A stretch of DNA of 64,000 bases from Eucommia ulmoides (lineage: Eukaryota > Streptophyta > Magnoliopsida > Garryales > Eucommiaceae). Position 1 is the stretch's first letter, and each line of letters starts with the position of its first letter. The stretch covers positions 50,887,647-50,951,646 of the forward strand of contig CM028328.1 in assembly GCA_016647705.1 (NCBI GenBank). Direction: 5' to 3'. The notes below the pieces were generated by a model. It had not been told where the DNA came from, did no database searches, and saw nothing but the letters and a program-made list of their open reading frames with translations. A program made the position numbers and the translations under genes. Positions 10,110 through 19,873 of this stretch are shown here, piece after piece.

Positions 10110-12232
10110 GAGGGTGTTTCGTTTGGTATTAAAGTTGTGATAATTTTAATTTCAATGTGCTAATCCAAAAGTTTATAAGTAGGTGGGATGTGTTGGTCTA
10201 ATCCTTTGAGTTGTACTATTCTGTCCCCAGACATAACAAATGTTTAATGGCATGTCAGAGTGATTTAGAAGTTGTGTTTAGCCTTGCTCTTTCTATGAAG
10301 CTTGAGTATGTTGGTATTGAAGTTAAGCTAGTGGATGGGTGAGGAGTTCCTCTAACATGATTATTGAACATCCACAAGGGTGTGTAGGGAGAAGCGATGA
10401 CAGTAGAAATCATGATCTATTGCCAATTTTTTGCCCGGTGTCCCAAAATGCTCTTTTATCTGACCATTGGTTAACAGTATTAAAGAGGTTGGACAGACTT
10501 TTAGGGACGGGGTATTTGAGTTTAGAGAAATTCTTAGAAATTATAATATCCAAGTAGGTTTTAGTTTTAAATTTAAAAAAAAAATGATAAAAAAGGGGTA
10601 ACTGCGGAATGTTCATTGAATGAAGAGAGGAGATGTATTTGGAGATTACATGGAAGGGTTGATAAAAGAAATAAACTCTTTTATATTTGGGAGCTGGAAA
10701 ACAACCATTGATGTGGTGTTGCGTTTAGGACAAACAAGAATGAGAACAAGAGCTCAAACGTGGTGAAATCATGCTTGGTTGATTTGGTCAGAAACATGCC
10801 GAAAGTTTGTCCGATTGACGTCCTTCACACTTTCAAGAATGATTACAGGATTGATATCCCATACCACATTGCGTGGAATATGGTATAGAAAGCGCGTGAT
10901 GAGCTATATGGTGACTATAGGTCATCATATGACCAACTTCAATGATATGTTGATGCATGCCTCTGTACAAACCCTGGGAGCCATTTGTTACTAGATTACG
11001 ATACAGAGACGGGACATTTCAAAAGATTGTTTGTTGAATTTAATGTTTGTATACTTCGATTCAACTTTTGTATACCTATAATTTTCTTGGATGGCACTTT
11101 CCTTGGTGGTCGATACAAGGTCTATTTGTTGGCGGCAAACGCAAAAGATGGTCAAAATGGTCGGTTCATGATTTGTTTTTTTTCTATTCTTTTTAAACAC
11201 AAAACAATATTTTTTTTTCGATTTTGTATATGTATATTCATTTTGCAGGAATGTTCTCAGATAGATATAATTGATTTTGTGTCACATGAACGAGTATTGA
11301 TATTCATATCGGATAGATATAATGGAATTATTGAAGGTATATCAAGAATGTTCCCAAAATGCTTTCTTGCGTATTATCTTAATCATTTAAAGAATAATTT
11401 GTGTGATAAGTTGTTTGGAATGAAACAAGGTTTCAAAGAGAGCTTGGTGTATAAGTACAGTAAAATAGCATACACTACGTCGATGGATAAATACCAACAA
11501 TTATTGGAGCAGTTGAGAGCCGAAGGAAAAAGGCGAGTTGAGAATTTTTTGGCTAATGTGCCCCCAAATAGATTCTGCAATATGTTCTTTCGAGGCAAAA
11601 GGTACGAGGAAATGTCGTCAAACTTGGCAGTGTCTTTCAATGCCTGGATTTGAGATTCACAACATTTGAATGTCATTTTAATGGTTTATAAAATTAGATC
11701 CAAGTTGATGGCACAAATGTCAGTTAGATGTGCGGAGTCTCTTCTAATGTGGGTTTTTATTTGTCTTGATCGTTATGAGTCAACTGGTAAGATGATTAGG
11801 GATGGAAAGACAAAGACAGGGACTGAATGCTGTAAGAATGTGTATGAAGTGCTTTCTAATCCATTTGTGTTGGTGGATTTGAGTAGTAAAACATGCACAT
11901 ATTTTAATTGGCAATGTAACGGGTCCCCTTGTATACAAGCCTGTGCTGCCATACAGAAGAGTGGGAAAATTTTGTATACTTTCATAGAGGTGTACTTCAC
12001 AGTTGACTACTATAGGAGAACATATGCTGAAGCTATTTACGGTGTCCCCGAGCTTGAAAGACCAGAGTAGAATGAAGTTGAAGCGGTGATTATTTTCCTT
12101 CTTACTAAGAAGCAACCTGGTCGTCCACGGAAGAAGTGAATCTTATCAAGGGGTGAGAAAGTTGAGATTCGGTATGGTAGATGTAAGAAAATGTGTCGAC
12201 ACAATCATAAGACTTGTACTGCTCCAATTTGA
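10110..12232 (+). pseudogene. MuDR-type MULE transposase (degenerate)
   Basis: Read through several frames, the domains follow the usual MULE order. A PB1-like N-terminal region lies near 10140-10340 (phrases like SFELYYSVPRHNKC). The MuDR DNA-binding domain is at about 10480-10740 (FREILRNYNIQVGF). A linker with DELYGDYRSSYDQL follows. The MULE transposase core is at 10985-11653, with catalytic-type D in 'FLDGTFLGGRYK' and D in 'FISDRYNGII'. A SWIM-type zinc finger lies at about 11885-11965 (C.C..then C....C), with a C-terminal CCHC-like segment and GRPRKK ending at 12232. A possible intron ends at 'ttttgcag' near 11249. Frameshifts and stops before 10985 and after 11653 show it is dead. The two longest open pieces are 222 and 134 residues. 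Confidence 0.85.
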
Positions 12233-13152
12233 GCTAATTTTTAGTTCTATATTATTTCCCCTTGATGTAATGGTTGTACGCAATTAAACAAATTGAATGA
12301 AGAAACATTGGCTATATTTGTTGAGTTCAGAATCTCGAATTCATATTTTGTTAGTATACAGAAAATCCTCTTTGTGTGTTTGTGAATTGGTATTTTATGT
12401 GTAAATGTTTGCTTTAGGTTTCCCATTTTTTTTTTTTTTTTAGTTTCTCATGAAGGTTCACTTTTTTCATTTCTTTATATTTTTGTTTCATTTTAGAATA
12501 TGGAGGTTCACTTTCCTTATTTTTTGTGTGTTGTGATTTTTGAAATATGATATACAGTTGTGTGTGTATATTCACACAATAATGATTATCGATAATGTTT
12601 TTCCATTTTTTACTGATTGCTCCTTTATTTGTTGTTATCATTTTTTTTAGAATATGAAGGTTCACTCTTTTTTTTTTTGTTCATTTTAGAACATAAAGGT
12701 TCATATATTGAAATGTGCATGGGAATGTTCATATATATTAGATTAGTCATATGTGTGTATGTGTTTTGCAATTGCACATGTCATGAGAATGTTCATATAT
12801 TAAATAGGGAGATGTTTGTGTAATTGTTGAACGATAAAGTCGACAAATTTAACCAAAGTTCTGAAAAATATCATTTTACAGTAAGCGGATGACTGGGTAA
12901 TTGGTGTTAACATTCACGAATCCCAAAACGACTCCTCGTATGGGCGTGGACAGTGCTGAAGTGATTTTTACTGTGATTTGGTGTCTGCAAGAGTTAGGCT
13001 TCATGATTAAGGGTGTGTGGTTAGGGTTAAAAGTATTTTTTTTGGTATTAAATGTTTTTCTTCCAAATTATGGGTATAAGAAGAGATGGATTCAATTAAT
13101 TCATTCTTCATATAACTCTCTCTGGAACGAACACCGTGGAGGGTTTGTGAAA
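12233..13152. other. Noncoding MULE sequence with repeat copy 1
   Basis: Contains the first copy (about 12410-12815) of a roughly 400-bp direct repeat whose second copy is at 14560-14945. It has T-rich tracts and several 'tgttcatat' motifs. Plus-strand ORFs here are T-tract translations. No gene is seen. Confidence 0.6.
12410..12815 (+). repeat. Direct repeat copy 1 (about 400 bp)
   Basis: Collinear with 14560-14945 through distinctive phrases: 'cattttagaatatg', 'gaggttcact', 'ttgttgttatca', 'gtgtatgtgttttgcaatt' and 'catgagaatgttcatat'. The two copies differ by many substitutions and short indels. Confidence 0.75.
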
Positions 13153-13431
13153 TGGATGACAGAGAATTGAATGCATTTGAGGAGGCTGCCAAGAAATTCG
13201 ATGAAGATATAAACATGTTGACACTCACCATTATGGCAATGCAACGGCATATGGGGGATGCCAAGGACACCTTCGTTGTTGTTTTGCAAGCCAACAGGGA
13301 TTTGAGAGAGGAAAACAGGTGTTTGTGATTACACCTTGATGTGATGGAAGTTGAGTTGGAAACTTTGCGTGGGGTGAACATTCTTGGGTTTTTTGGGCCG
13401 GTTCAAAGAGACTCATCTATTGACCAATGCT
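13153..13431 (+). pseudogene. Coiled-coil ORF fragment 1 in the MULE
   Basis: From an ATG at 13153 a frame runs through one TGA (near 13326) to a TGA at about 13429-13431. The peptide starts MDDRELNAFEEAAKKF and has heptad-like spacing of L, M and V with many charged residues, suggesting a coiled coil; 'ANRDLREENRCL' sits just before the internal stop. No family is recognised. It lies between the transposase and the Ulp1 gene on the plus strand and could be an accessory MULE ORF or a captured host exon. Confidence 0.4.
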
Positions 13432-14091
13432 GATGTGTTTTATAAATGGGTATATTGGGTTTGTTGGATATTTTTTGGCAAACATGTGTTAAAAAAACAA
13501 GTGTTTCTGATTTGTAGTTATGTGGTATGTTTTTGGATGGGTATTGGAATGTTATTTTTTGTATAGTCATTAGTTGTTTTGTACATGGTAGTGTGAAACA
13601 AAGTTAGTGCACACACTTTTATATTTTTGATATGTAATTTGAACATTCTAGATGCTTTTAATGTAATCAAAGATGATTTGCCATTAATTTGTTCGTGTTT
13701 AATGTTTGTGGATTCAGATCTATTTGATTGATCAACATGTAATTAATGCTTGAATTTTAAGTGTTATAATGAATATTCACGATAATCTAAGCATTCCAAA
13801 AGTTTTTTAGAAGAGCGTAATTAATTCGCCTGGGAAGATAGGACGATCCTTAAAAGCTTACTAGTCATATTCATGTTCTACTTATGGTTGCAATAAATTT
13901 AAACAAGTTCATTATTGTGTTCGTAATTAATATATGGCTTTCCTGATTCCTATTGGTGAGTTTATAAATGGGGTCCGATGATACATAGTTGACGTAGGTT
14001 TACTGTTTCTTAATCTTCTTGCTTATTATTTTGATTTCATATTTGCAAAAGTTTTGCGTTAAATGGTAAATAACATTAACAATCCTCTTGA
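13432..14091. other. Noncoding MULE sequence
   Basis: AT-rich, no recognisable feature beyond scattered T-runs; the 60-residue ORF at 13384-13566 overlaps the coiled-coil fragment out of frame and is hydrophobic by chance of T-rich codons. Confidence 0.5.
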
Positions 14092-14308
14092 TTAAAGCAT
14101 TCGCAAATGGGACCAAGATGCGAAACAATTGGCGGAATTGGCTCGGATGGGTGGTGCTAGATGGAGGTACAGTAGCATGGAGGAAGAGAATACAAAGTTG
14201 CAGCAATTGGTTGAGCACCTCCATGCTTGTGTTGCGAGCCTCGAAGCTGAGGTTGAAATACTGAGGGAGCAGCTTGGACTTGGGTTTGTGCTACCGACGC
14301 GCGAGTGA
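14092..14308 (+). pseudogene. Coiled-coil ORF fragment 2 in the MULE
   Basis: An open plus-strand frame of about 70 codons ending TGA at 14306-14308, without an obvious ATG of its own. The peptide (for example MEEENTKLQQLVEHLH and SLEAEVEILREQLG) is a textbook leucine-zipper-like coiled coil. A pyrimidine-rich stretch ends at 14031 but no splice site is certain. It may be a further exon of the gene that includes 13153-13431, since both encode coiled coils on the same strand. Confidence 0.45.
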
Positions 14309-14373
14309 GTCATTTGTTGATATGGGTTAACTTTTTTTTTTCTTTGTTTTTATACTTGAACTGAAAAGTAGGT

Positions 14374-14381
14374 TTTTTTTT

Positions 14382-14419
<38 letters not shown>

Positions 14420-14450
14420 TAACTGGAGGGGGGGGGGGGGGGGGGGGGAG
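14374..14450 (+). repeat. Poly-T tract followed by a 21-base G run
   Basis: Long T runs from about 14374 to 14418, then 'gtaactgga' and G at 14428-14448. Potential G-quadruplex; also a place where assemblies commonly err. Confidence 0.85.
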
Positions 14451-14559
14451 GTTGATCACATATAATTTTTGCTTGGGGTTATAGTTTTTAACAATGTCAA
14501 CTTATCGAAAATTATTTGAGAATGTTTCTAATTTTTTGACTTATTGTTCCTTTATAAAC

Positions 14560-14945
14560 TTTTAGTATTTGTGAAATATGAAGGTTTACTTTTTTCATTT
14601 ATTTATATTTTTTGTTTCATTTTAGAATATGAAGGTTTACTTTCCCATTTTTTTGTGTCTTTTTGTTGTGATTTTTGAGTTATCATATACAGATGCTTGT
14701 GTATGTTCACATAATCATGATTATTGATAATATATTTTTTTTTTTTACTAATTGCTCATTTATGTGTTGTTATCATTTTTTTAGAATATGAAGTTTCACG
14801 TTTTCATCTATCTTTTGTTCATTTTAGAACATGAAGGGTCATATATTAAAATGTTCATATATTTTTAGATTGTTCATATGTATGTATGTGTTTTGCAATT
14901 TTACATATCATGAGAATGTTCATATTTTAAATTTAACCTGTGCAT
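14560..14945 (+). repeat. Direct repeat copy 2 (about 400 bp)
   Basis: Second copy of 12410-12815, in direct orientation about 2.1 kb away. Confidence 0.75.
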
Positions 14946-15310
14946 TTGTCAAGAGAATGTTCATATATTAAAAATGTGAAGTGAGAATGTTCATATACAG
15001 GAATATGACATTTCAAAATGTGTCACATGTTCATGAGAATGTTCATATATATCAGAATATTCATATGTGTGTATGTGTTTTTTTTTTCAATTCTACATGT
15101 CATGAGAATGTTCATATTTTAAATTTAACCTATGCATTTGTCAAGAGAATGTTAAAAATGTGTAGTGAGAATGTTCATACACATGAAACTGACATTTCAA
15201 AATATGTCATATGTTCCTGAGAATGTTCATATATATATTATGTATGTGTTTGTTTTTTTGCAATTCCACATGACATGAGAACATTCATATATTAAATTTA
15301 ACCATTTTAT
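14860..15310 (+). repeat. Tandem array of 'gagaatgttcatat' units
   Basis: Units of roughly 170-190 bp start at 'gtatgtgttt..caatt' near 14882, 15070 and 15243. Each contains several 'gagaatgttcatat' motifs, 'aaatttaacctgtgcatt' and 'acatttcaaaatgtgtca'. Related but scrambled copies lie at 16660-17020 and in the 12700-12830 repeat. Confidence 0.7.
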
Positions 15311-16009
15311 ACATGTTCATAATGAATGTCAAATTGTGTCTTGGGCATGAATGTTTAGATTTGAATATTTTAAGGTTTGACTGTTCAGTTTCCTATTTGA
15401 ATATTCATCATGAGAATGTTCATATATCATGAAAATGTTTGCTAATTGTTGACTAATTGTTCCTTTGTAATTTTTTTTTATTTTTATTTTATTTGTTTTT
15501 ATCATTTTATAATATGAAGTTTCGCTTTTTACATTTTGTTCTTTTTTTTTTTTTTTTAATTCATTTTAGAATATGAATATTTACGTTTTTCATTTTTTTG
15601 TGTTTTTTCTTGTGATTTGAAACTTGATGGACAACAAATATTTTAAGGTGTGAATGTTTTATCATAACAAACGACATATATGAATGCTACTTTGACATGG
15701 ATCATTCAATGGATGGTTACATTATGAATATTCATATTTAATGCCAGCAGTTCCAAGTTTGTGTTAGGAAGTTAACATTCTACTCATTAAACACATCAAT
15801 ATATAGATGTAAGATTAGTCATCTAAACAAGAAAGTCACACTTTCGAAAAAAATATATTAGTCATTTTTAACAAAAATAGATGTTTGTCTTGCGCATCAT
15901 CTTTTCCACATTTATGGTTGTGTGTTTGAGATTGTTTCTCACAAATTCTTCCTATCTTAAGCAACTTCCAATGTCCATGTTTGGGGTTTGTCTTTCAATA
16001 GGTAGTGGA
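15311..16009. other. Noncoding MULE sequence between convergent genes
   Basis: AT-rich, with T-runs near 15540-15560 and scattered 'gtgaatg' and 'gaatgttcat' motifs. No gene is supported. Confidence 0.5.
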
Positions 16010-16639
16010 TGATTGTTTTTCTCATATTCTTGACTTCGGATGTTGATAGTTTCTTCGCCACTGTTTTGTTTTTTGAGTATTGTATCATGATATACATTAC
16101 GTACACCCCGCAATCCGTTATGAGATTTTGTTTGGAAAGAGAAAAACTGTATACGATAAATATAGAATCAGAAGTGGATGTTGAAATTCAACAGTTTTAC
16201 TTATGGTTCTTTTTGTTGTGGACAATCAAGACATTGTTCGATTTCTGCACCCCCCAGCCCAGTAGAATCTTGTTTGTGATGTATTTCTGTATGGATATTT
16301 TCTGTGCATATTATTAGTTATTTTTATAGTTGGATATAAAACTAGATTGGAGTTATCAACAATGTAATGATTAAGCATACTACAATTTGAGCGTCTTTGT
16401 AATAGTGATCTGAGGCAGGGTCCCTTGGTAGAAAGGAATTGTAAAAAGTCAATTTTTTGTCAAATATGTCAAGCACCAACAATGTCCAATGGTTTGCATA
16501 TGTATGGCGACCTTCAGTGTTGAGCGAGAATTGTATGTACTTGCAATTGCTTGTGAAAACAGTTTTGATCAATTCGTATAGCTGGTTCAGGAGCTTTTCT
16601 GGTTTTCATGTGAGCATACTCTGCATGGTTATTTCACAC

Positions 16640-17030
16640 ATGTAAGTTGGTGTGTATCATGAATAGTAATGAGAATGTTCATATATAGGAAACTGATAAT
16701 CTGTGTTTTGCAATGAGAATGTTCATATATAGGAAACTGGCATTTTGTGTTCGCAATTTCGTATGTGTTGAGAATGCTAATATATAAAAATATGTAACGA
16801 GAATGTTCATATATAGGAAACGGATATTCAAAATGTGTCACATGTACATGAGAATGTTCATATATATTAGAATGCTCATATGTGTGTATGTGTTTTGCAG
16901 TTTGTACTGTTATGAGAATGATCATATATTAAATTTAAACTGTCTATTCATTGTCAAGAAAATGTTCATATATTAAAATGTTTAAGGAGAATGTTCATAT
17001 GTGTGTACATGTGTTTTTTACGTACCCATG
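16640..17030. repeat. Dispersed 'gaatgttcatata' repeats within an Ulp1 gene gap
   Basis: At least seven copies of 'gaatgttcatat' variants lie between two coding blocks of the Ulp1-like gene, probably in an intron. The 98-residue minus ORF at 16629-16925 ('YEHSNIYEHSHVH') is a translation of the repeat, not a gene. Confidence 0.7.
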
Positions 17031-17762
17031 TACTTGCGATGACAAATTTTGTTTGGTCCAACAATCCCACAGTAAATGCAGTACGCATTTCGTTGATTGC
17101 ACGCATTCTGTTATCCAGGTATTCCCCGAACAAATCAAAAACCTGCAGACACAAACGATTTAGTGCATGTAGTTACATATGATACATAAACTTTCGAAGT
17201 GAGTAGTTTAATTTCCTATAATGTCTTAAATTTGTTTTTCTTGGATAACACACATAGCATCCCCGGACAAGAAAATAAACATTGCCTTTTCTCCGCCCCA
17301 CACAAAAGCCTTGCCAACAAATCAATTATTGAATTATTATAACATAAGCACAATGTACGGATATTCACATGAAAAGTGTTATGTGTAGTGTTACATACCC
17401 AACACCTTCCTCCCTATATATCAGCTGTAAGAGCTCCTAATCTTGATCATCAAGTAGTTTTGCCACCTTTGATTTTTTTTTTTCAGGCATCCCAATGTTG
17501 TCTTTGTATTCCCACTCAGGTAACTCACCGATGTTGATTGTCCCTATTGTTGCAGACTTTTTTTTACTTGCCTTTGGTCTTTGGGTACACAAAATCACTC
17601 ACTCTTTTACATTTAGGTATCACCTTTTATCTCACATGCTTGATCATTGAACTTACCTTTGGCTTTTGTTGTATAGGCTCCTCAGTGGAAAGAAGACATG
17701 ATGGGATGTCCGAGACAGGTTGCTCGATTTCAGGAATAACCATAGAAAGTGGCTTCATGTCT

Positions 17763-18125
17763 GTGATATGCATATCGGTGCACCCGGGCTAGGTGGACGT
17801 GGTAGCCGATGCAGCCCCTGGTGTTTGCATTTTATCAACAAGTTTAACTATAGGTGAGGTAGAAACAGCTTTTGTGATATGCAGATCGTTGCACCCAAGC
17901 ACGGTAGATGTTGCAGTCGATGTAGCCCCTGGCTTGAGTATAGTGGACAAAAACAACAACGTATGTGATACAAAGATCGATGCACCCAGGCGCGATGGAC
18001 GTGGCAGCAAATATAGCCCTTTTTTTGACTGTAGAGGGTAGAAGAAGCAGCGTCTGTGATACGTAGATTGGTACAGCTGGGCATGGTGGACGTGGCAGCC
18101 GATGCAACCCTTGGCTTGACTAGTG
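17763..18125 (-). repeat. Four tandem 90-110 bp units coding for a repeat domain
   Basis: Units begin at 17763, 17874, 17965 and 18056 with 'gtgata' and share 'tgcaccc..', 'gtggacgtggcagc' and 'atgcagcccctgg' phrases. In the presumed minus reading frame each unit gives a segment like PGATSTATST followed by DLHIT. Units two to four have drifted apart and out of a single frame. Confidence 0.75.
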
Positions 18126-18372
18126 GGGGGTAGAAGAAACAACTTTGATTTTTTCTTTCTGTTATGCTTTTGGAGTTTTTCTTCAAGAAGCTGGTTATTT
18201 TATTTAAGCTCATTGATTGTCAAAATGTAGCTTCTACGTGTAGCTGCATTTTTTCCTTTATCTCTCTACCTGATGCATGCAATCCTTTGTTTGCAAGCTC
18301 AAGGGAACTGCACATTTTTTTCTTCTTCAAATCCTTATTCTCCGTAATGCCAATAGTAGTACTCTTTGCTTC

Positions 18373-19434
18373 TATTGATGTAAGATTTTGGATGACCTCA
18401 ACGGTATGGTCTGGTCACTCGCTGATAGAGATGATATGCTTCTTTGTTGGGATAGAGATAGAAAAGTCTGGGATTAGTCCGTCTAACCCAAGGTGGGCAG
18501 AGGTGGAAATACTCGAAATGGGTTTCGGACAGGGAAGCTACCTGGGAGTATTCTAATCTGTGGAGAGTCTTCTGGTCGAGAAGAGGTGAGTTGGAATGCT
18601 TTATGACCTAAGGAAAAGTGGATCCGAGCTGGGGGTGAGGTAGAGCTGAGAAGAGCAGTACTTCGACACCTGCACAAAAGACTTTTTGGGATGGTCTCTG
18701 CGTATCCCCTCCGATGTGAGAATCAGTGCTCAGGGGGAAGATTTATAAAAGTGCTACTGAAAAGAGTAAGCCATTTTCTCTGTATACATTTGGGTATTTA
18801 TGTGTCCTCCTATATATAGGCATGGAGTGGATTATCTTAAGGGATTAAGCATGGATTAGTGTCTCCTCAATGTCGCATCAGTGTACCATCTCGGCATGTG
18901 GCCAATGACAGGGTGACAAATAATAGTTTCACGTCGGCCATGGGATTTTTGGTACTGTTACTAAGGCCCATGGAAAAAGATATTTGTAGTTTGGATAAGT
19001 AATCTAACCCATGACTCAAGAAGAACACTTTCCTACTATAGCCAAGATGAGGAATTTGATCCCTGCACTTCTCAAATAACCAGAGACGAGAAATGGGAGT
19101 CGTGTGGAGCCTCCTGCCCTGCCCTTCTCAGATAGCTGGAGATGGGAAGGGGGGCTTCTGCTGAAGAGTTAGTGGGGTCAATTTTCAAGATGGACAATGC
19201 TGTTGTGGAGGCTACTGAGATGAGGAAGATTTTCCCATCCCGACGGTGGCTTACCTACTCCTCTTGGAAAATATAGTTGGCTGTCTTCGGAGTGGCTGGC
19301 ATGGGATAAGGTGTACCTCTGCCCGGTACAGTCTTCACACTTAATCCTTGGTATAAATTGATCTTGATGGATAGTTGTAGGCACGTGGCGGTCTTCAATT
19401 GGTTGCATTGGAGTGACCATTTTTATCCTCATCA
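18373..19434 (-). repeat. 3' LTR of E1
   Basis: Aligned with 44927-45995 (LTR of E2) from 'ttgatgtaag/ttggtgtcaa..ttttgg' to 'cctcatca/ctcatca'. Ends read TA(TG)..CA; the first dinucleotide is TA here and TG in E2. Immediately after 19434 'attgcctcctaggccc' is the complement of a purine-rich tract. On the minus strand a TATATATA at 18811-18818 is followed by the presumed start region. It is diverged from E2's LTR, so E1 and E2 are separate insertions of related elements. Confidence 0.75.
18811..18818 (-). promoter_or_regulatory. TATA box of the E1 LTR
   Basis: 'cctcctatatataggc' on the plus strand gives CTATATATAGGAGG on the minus strand, at the same place as CTATAAATAGGAGG in E2 (45374-45381). 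Confidence 0.55.
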
Positions 19435-19782
19435 ATTGCCTCCTAGGCCCTAGTGTTGAGAAGGGGTCATGCCTCTTTTCGAGAAGGAGAACGGGCGGTT
19501 CTGGTATGGTGCTATTAGCCTGAGGAGGGAAAGGTAGGCCTGAAAGTATAAATGGGTGTCCGAAAAATAGTAATGACTATCTCACCCTAAATCCGTAAAA
19601 AAGACTACAAACGTCACATTCGTGTCCCGTCGTGCCTGCGTCTCTTCAATGTACCCTAACATATTACCTACCCAACCGACAGAAAAAGAACACGTGTCCG
19701 TATGGTTTTTGAGCGGCGCATCATTCCTAGGCGTCTTTAAATCGCCGTTAGTCATGACGATTGGAATGGACAGATCCCTCCC

Positions 19783-19789
19783 TATATAA
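19783..19789 (+). promoter_or_regulatory. TATA box of the antisense ORF in E1
   Basis: 'cctatataaggga' lies about 90 bases upstream of the ATG at 19874. The equivalent place in E2 (46501-46508, tatataaa) is about 97 bases upstream of its ATG. Confidence 0.55.
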
Positions 19790-19873
19790 GGGAGGCACCC
19801 TGGACTTATCTCCACATTTTTGCAAGTTTTGGAGCACCCTCCCTTCTTGGAAGGTAACTCTTCTTCTTCCACC

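Larger units (their letters stand above)
10070..18372. mobile_element. Decayed Mutator-like element with transposase and Ulp1-like protease
   Basis: A MuDR-type transposase (plus strand, 10110-12232) and an Ulp1-family protease (minus strand, 16010-18372) face each other across noncoding sequence packed with the motif 'gaatgttcatat'. MULEs carrying an Ulp1-like gene are known in plants (Kaonashi in Arabidopsis, CUMULE in melon), so the pairing supports one element. The right end is not seen: the protease coding region runs directly into the LTR of E1 at 18373. No terminal inverted repeats or 9-bp target duplication could be identified, so the limits are only those of the recognisable coding. 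Confidence 0.65.
16010..18372 (-). pseudogene. Ulp1-like cysteine protease gene of the MULE (decayed, multi-exon)
   Basis: Ulp1 proteases cut SUMO from proteins. Reading the minus strand from 18372 there is a lysine/glutamate-rich start (18130-18372). A tandem-repeat region follows (17763-18125), then a segment ending 'EEPIQQKPK' at a good splice donor (aaaggtaagtt, about 17662). Next come 'LPEWEYKDNIGMPEKK' (about 17500), a 'GKAFVWGGEKAMFIF' exon near 17290, then 'VFDLFGEYLDNRM' after an acceptor at about 17144. The catalytic block has His in 'HWTLLVLD' (codon about 16489-16491). The oxyanion Gln and nucleophile Cys are in 'KQNLITDCGVYV' (Cys codon 16110-16112), with Gln six residues before Cys as in the family. 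The acidic triad residue appears to be Asn ('FYNS'). His and Cys lie in different frames with a stop between, so the gene is broken. Its 5' part is cut by E1. Confidence 0.8.

Noticed and set aside
16629..16925. 98-residue minus ORF rich in 'YEHS'
   Set aside because: A translation of the 'gaatgttcatat' repeat; sits in a probable intron.
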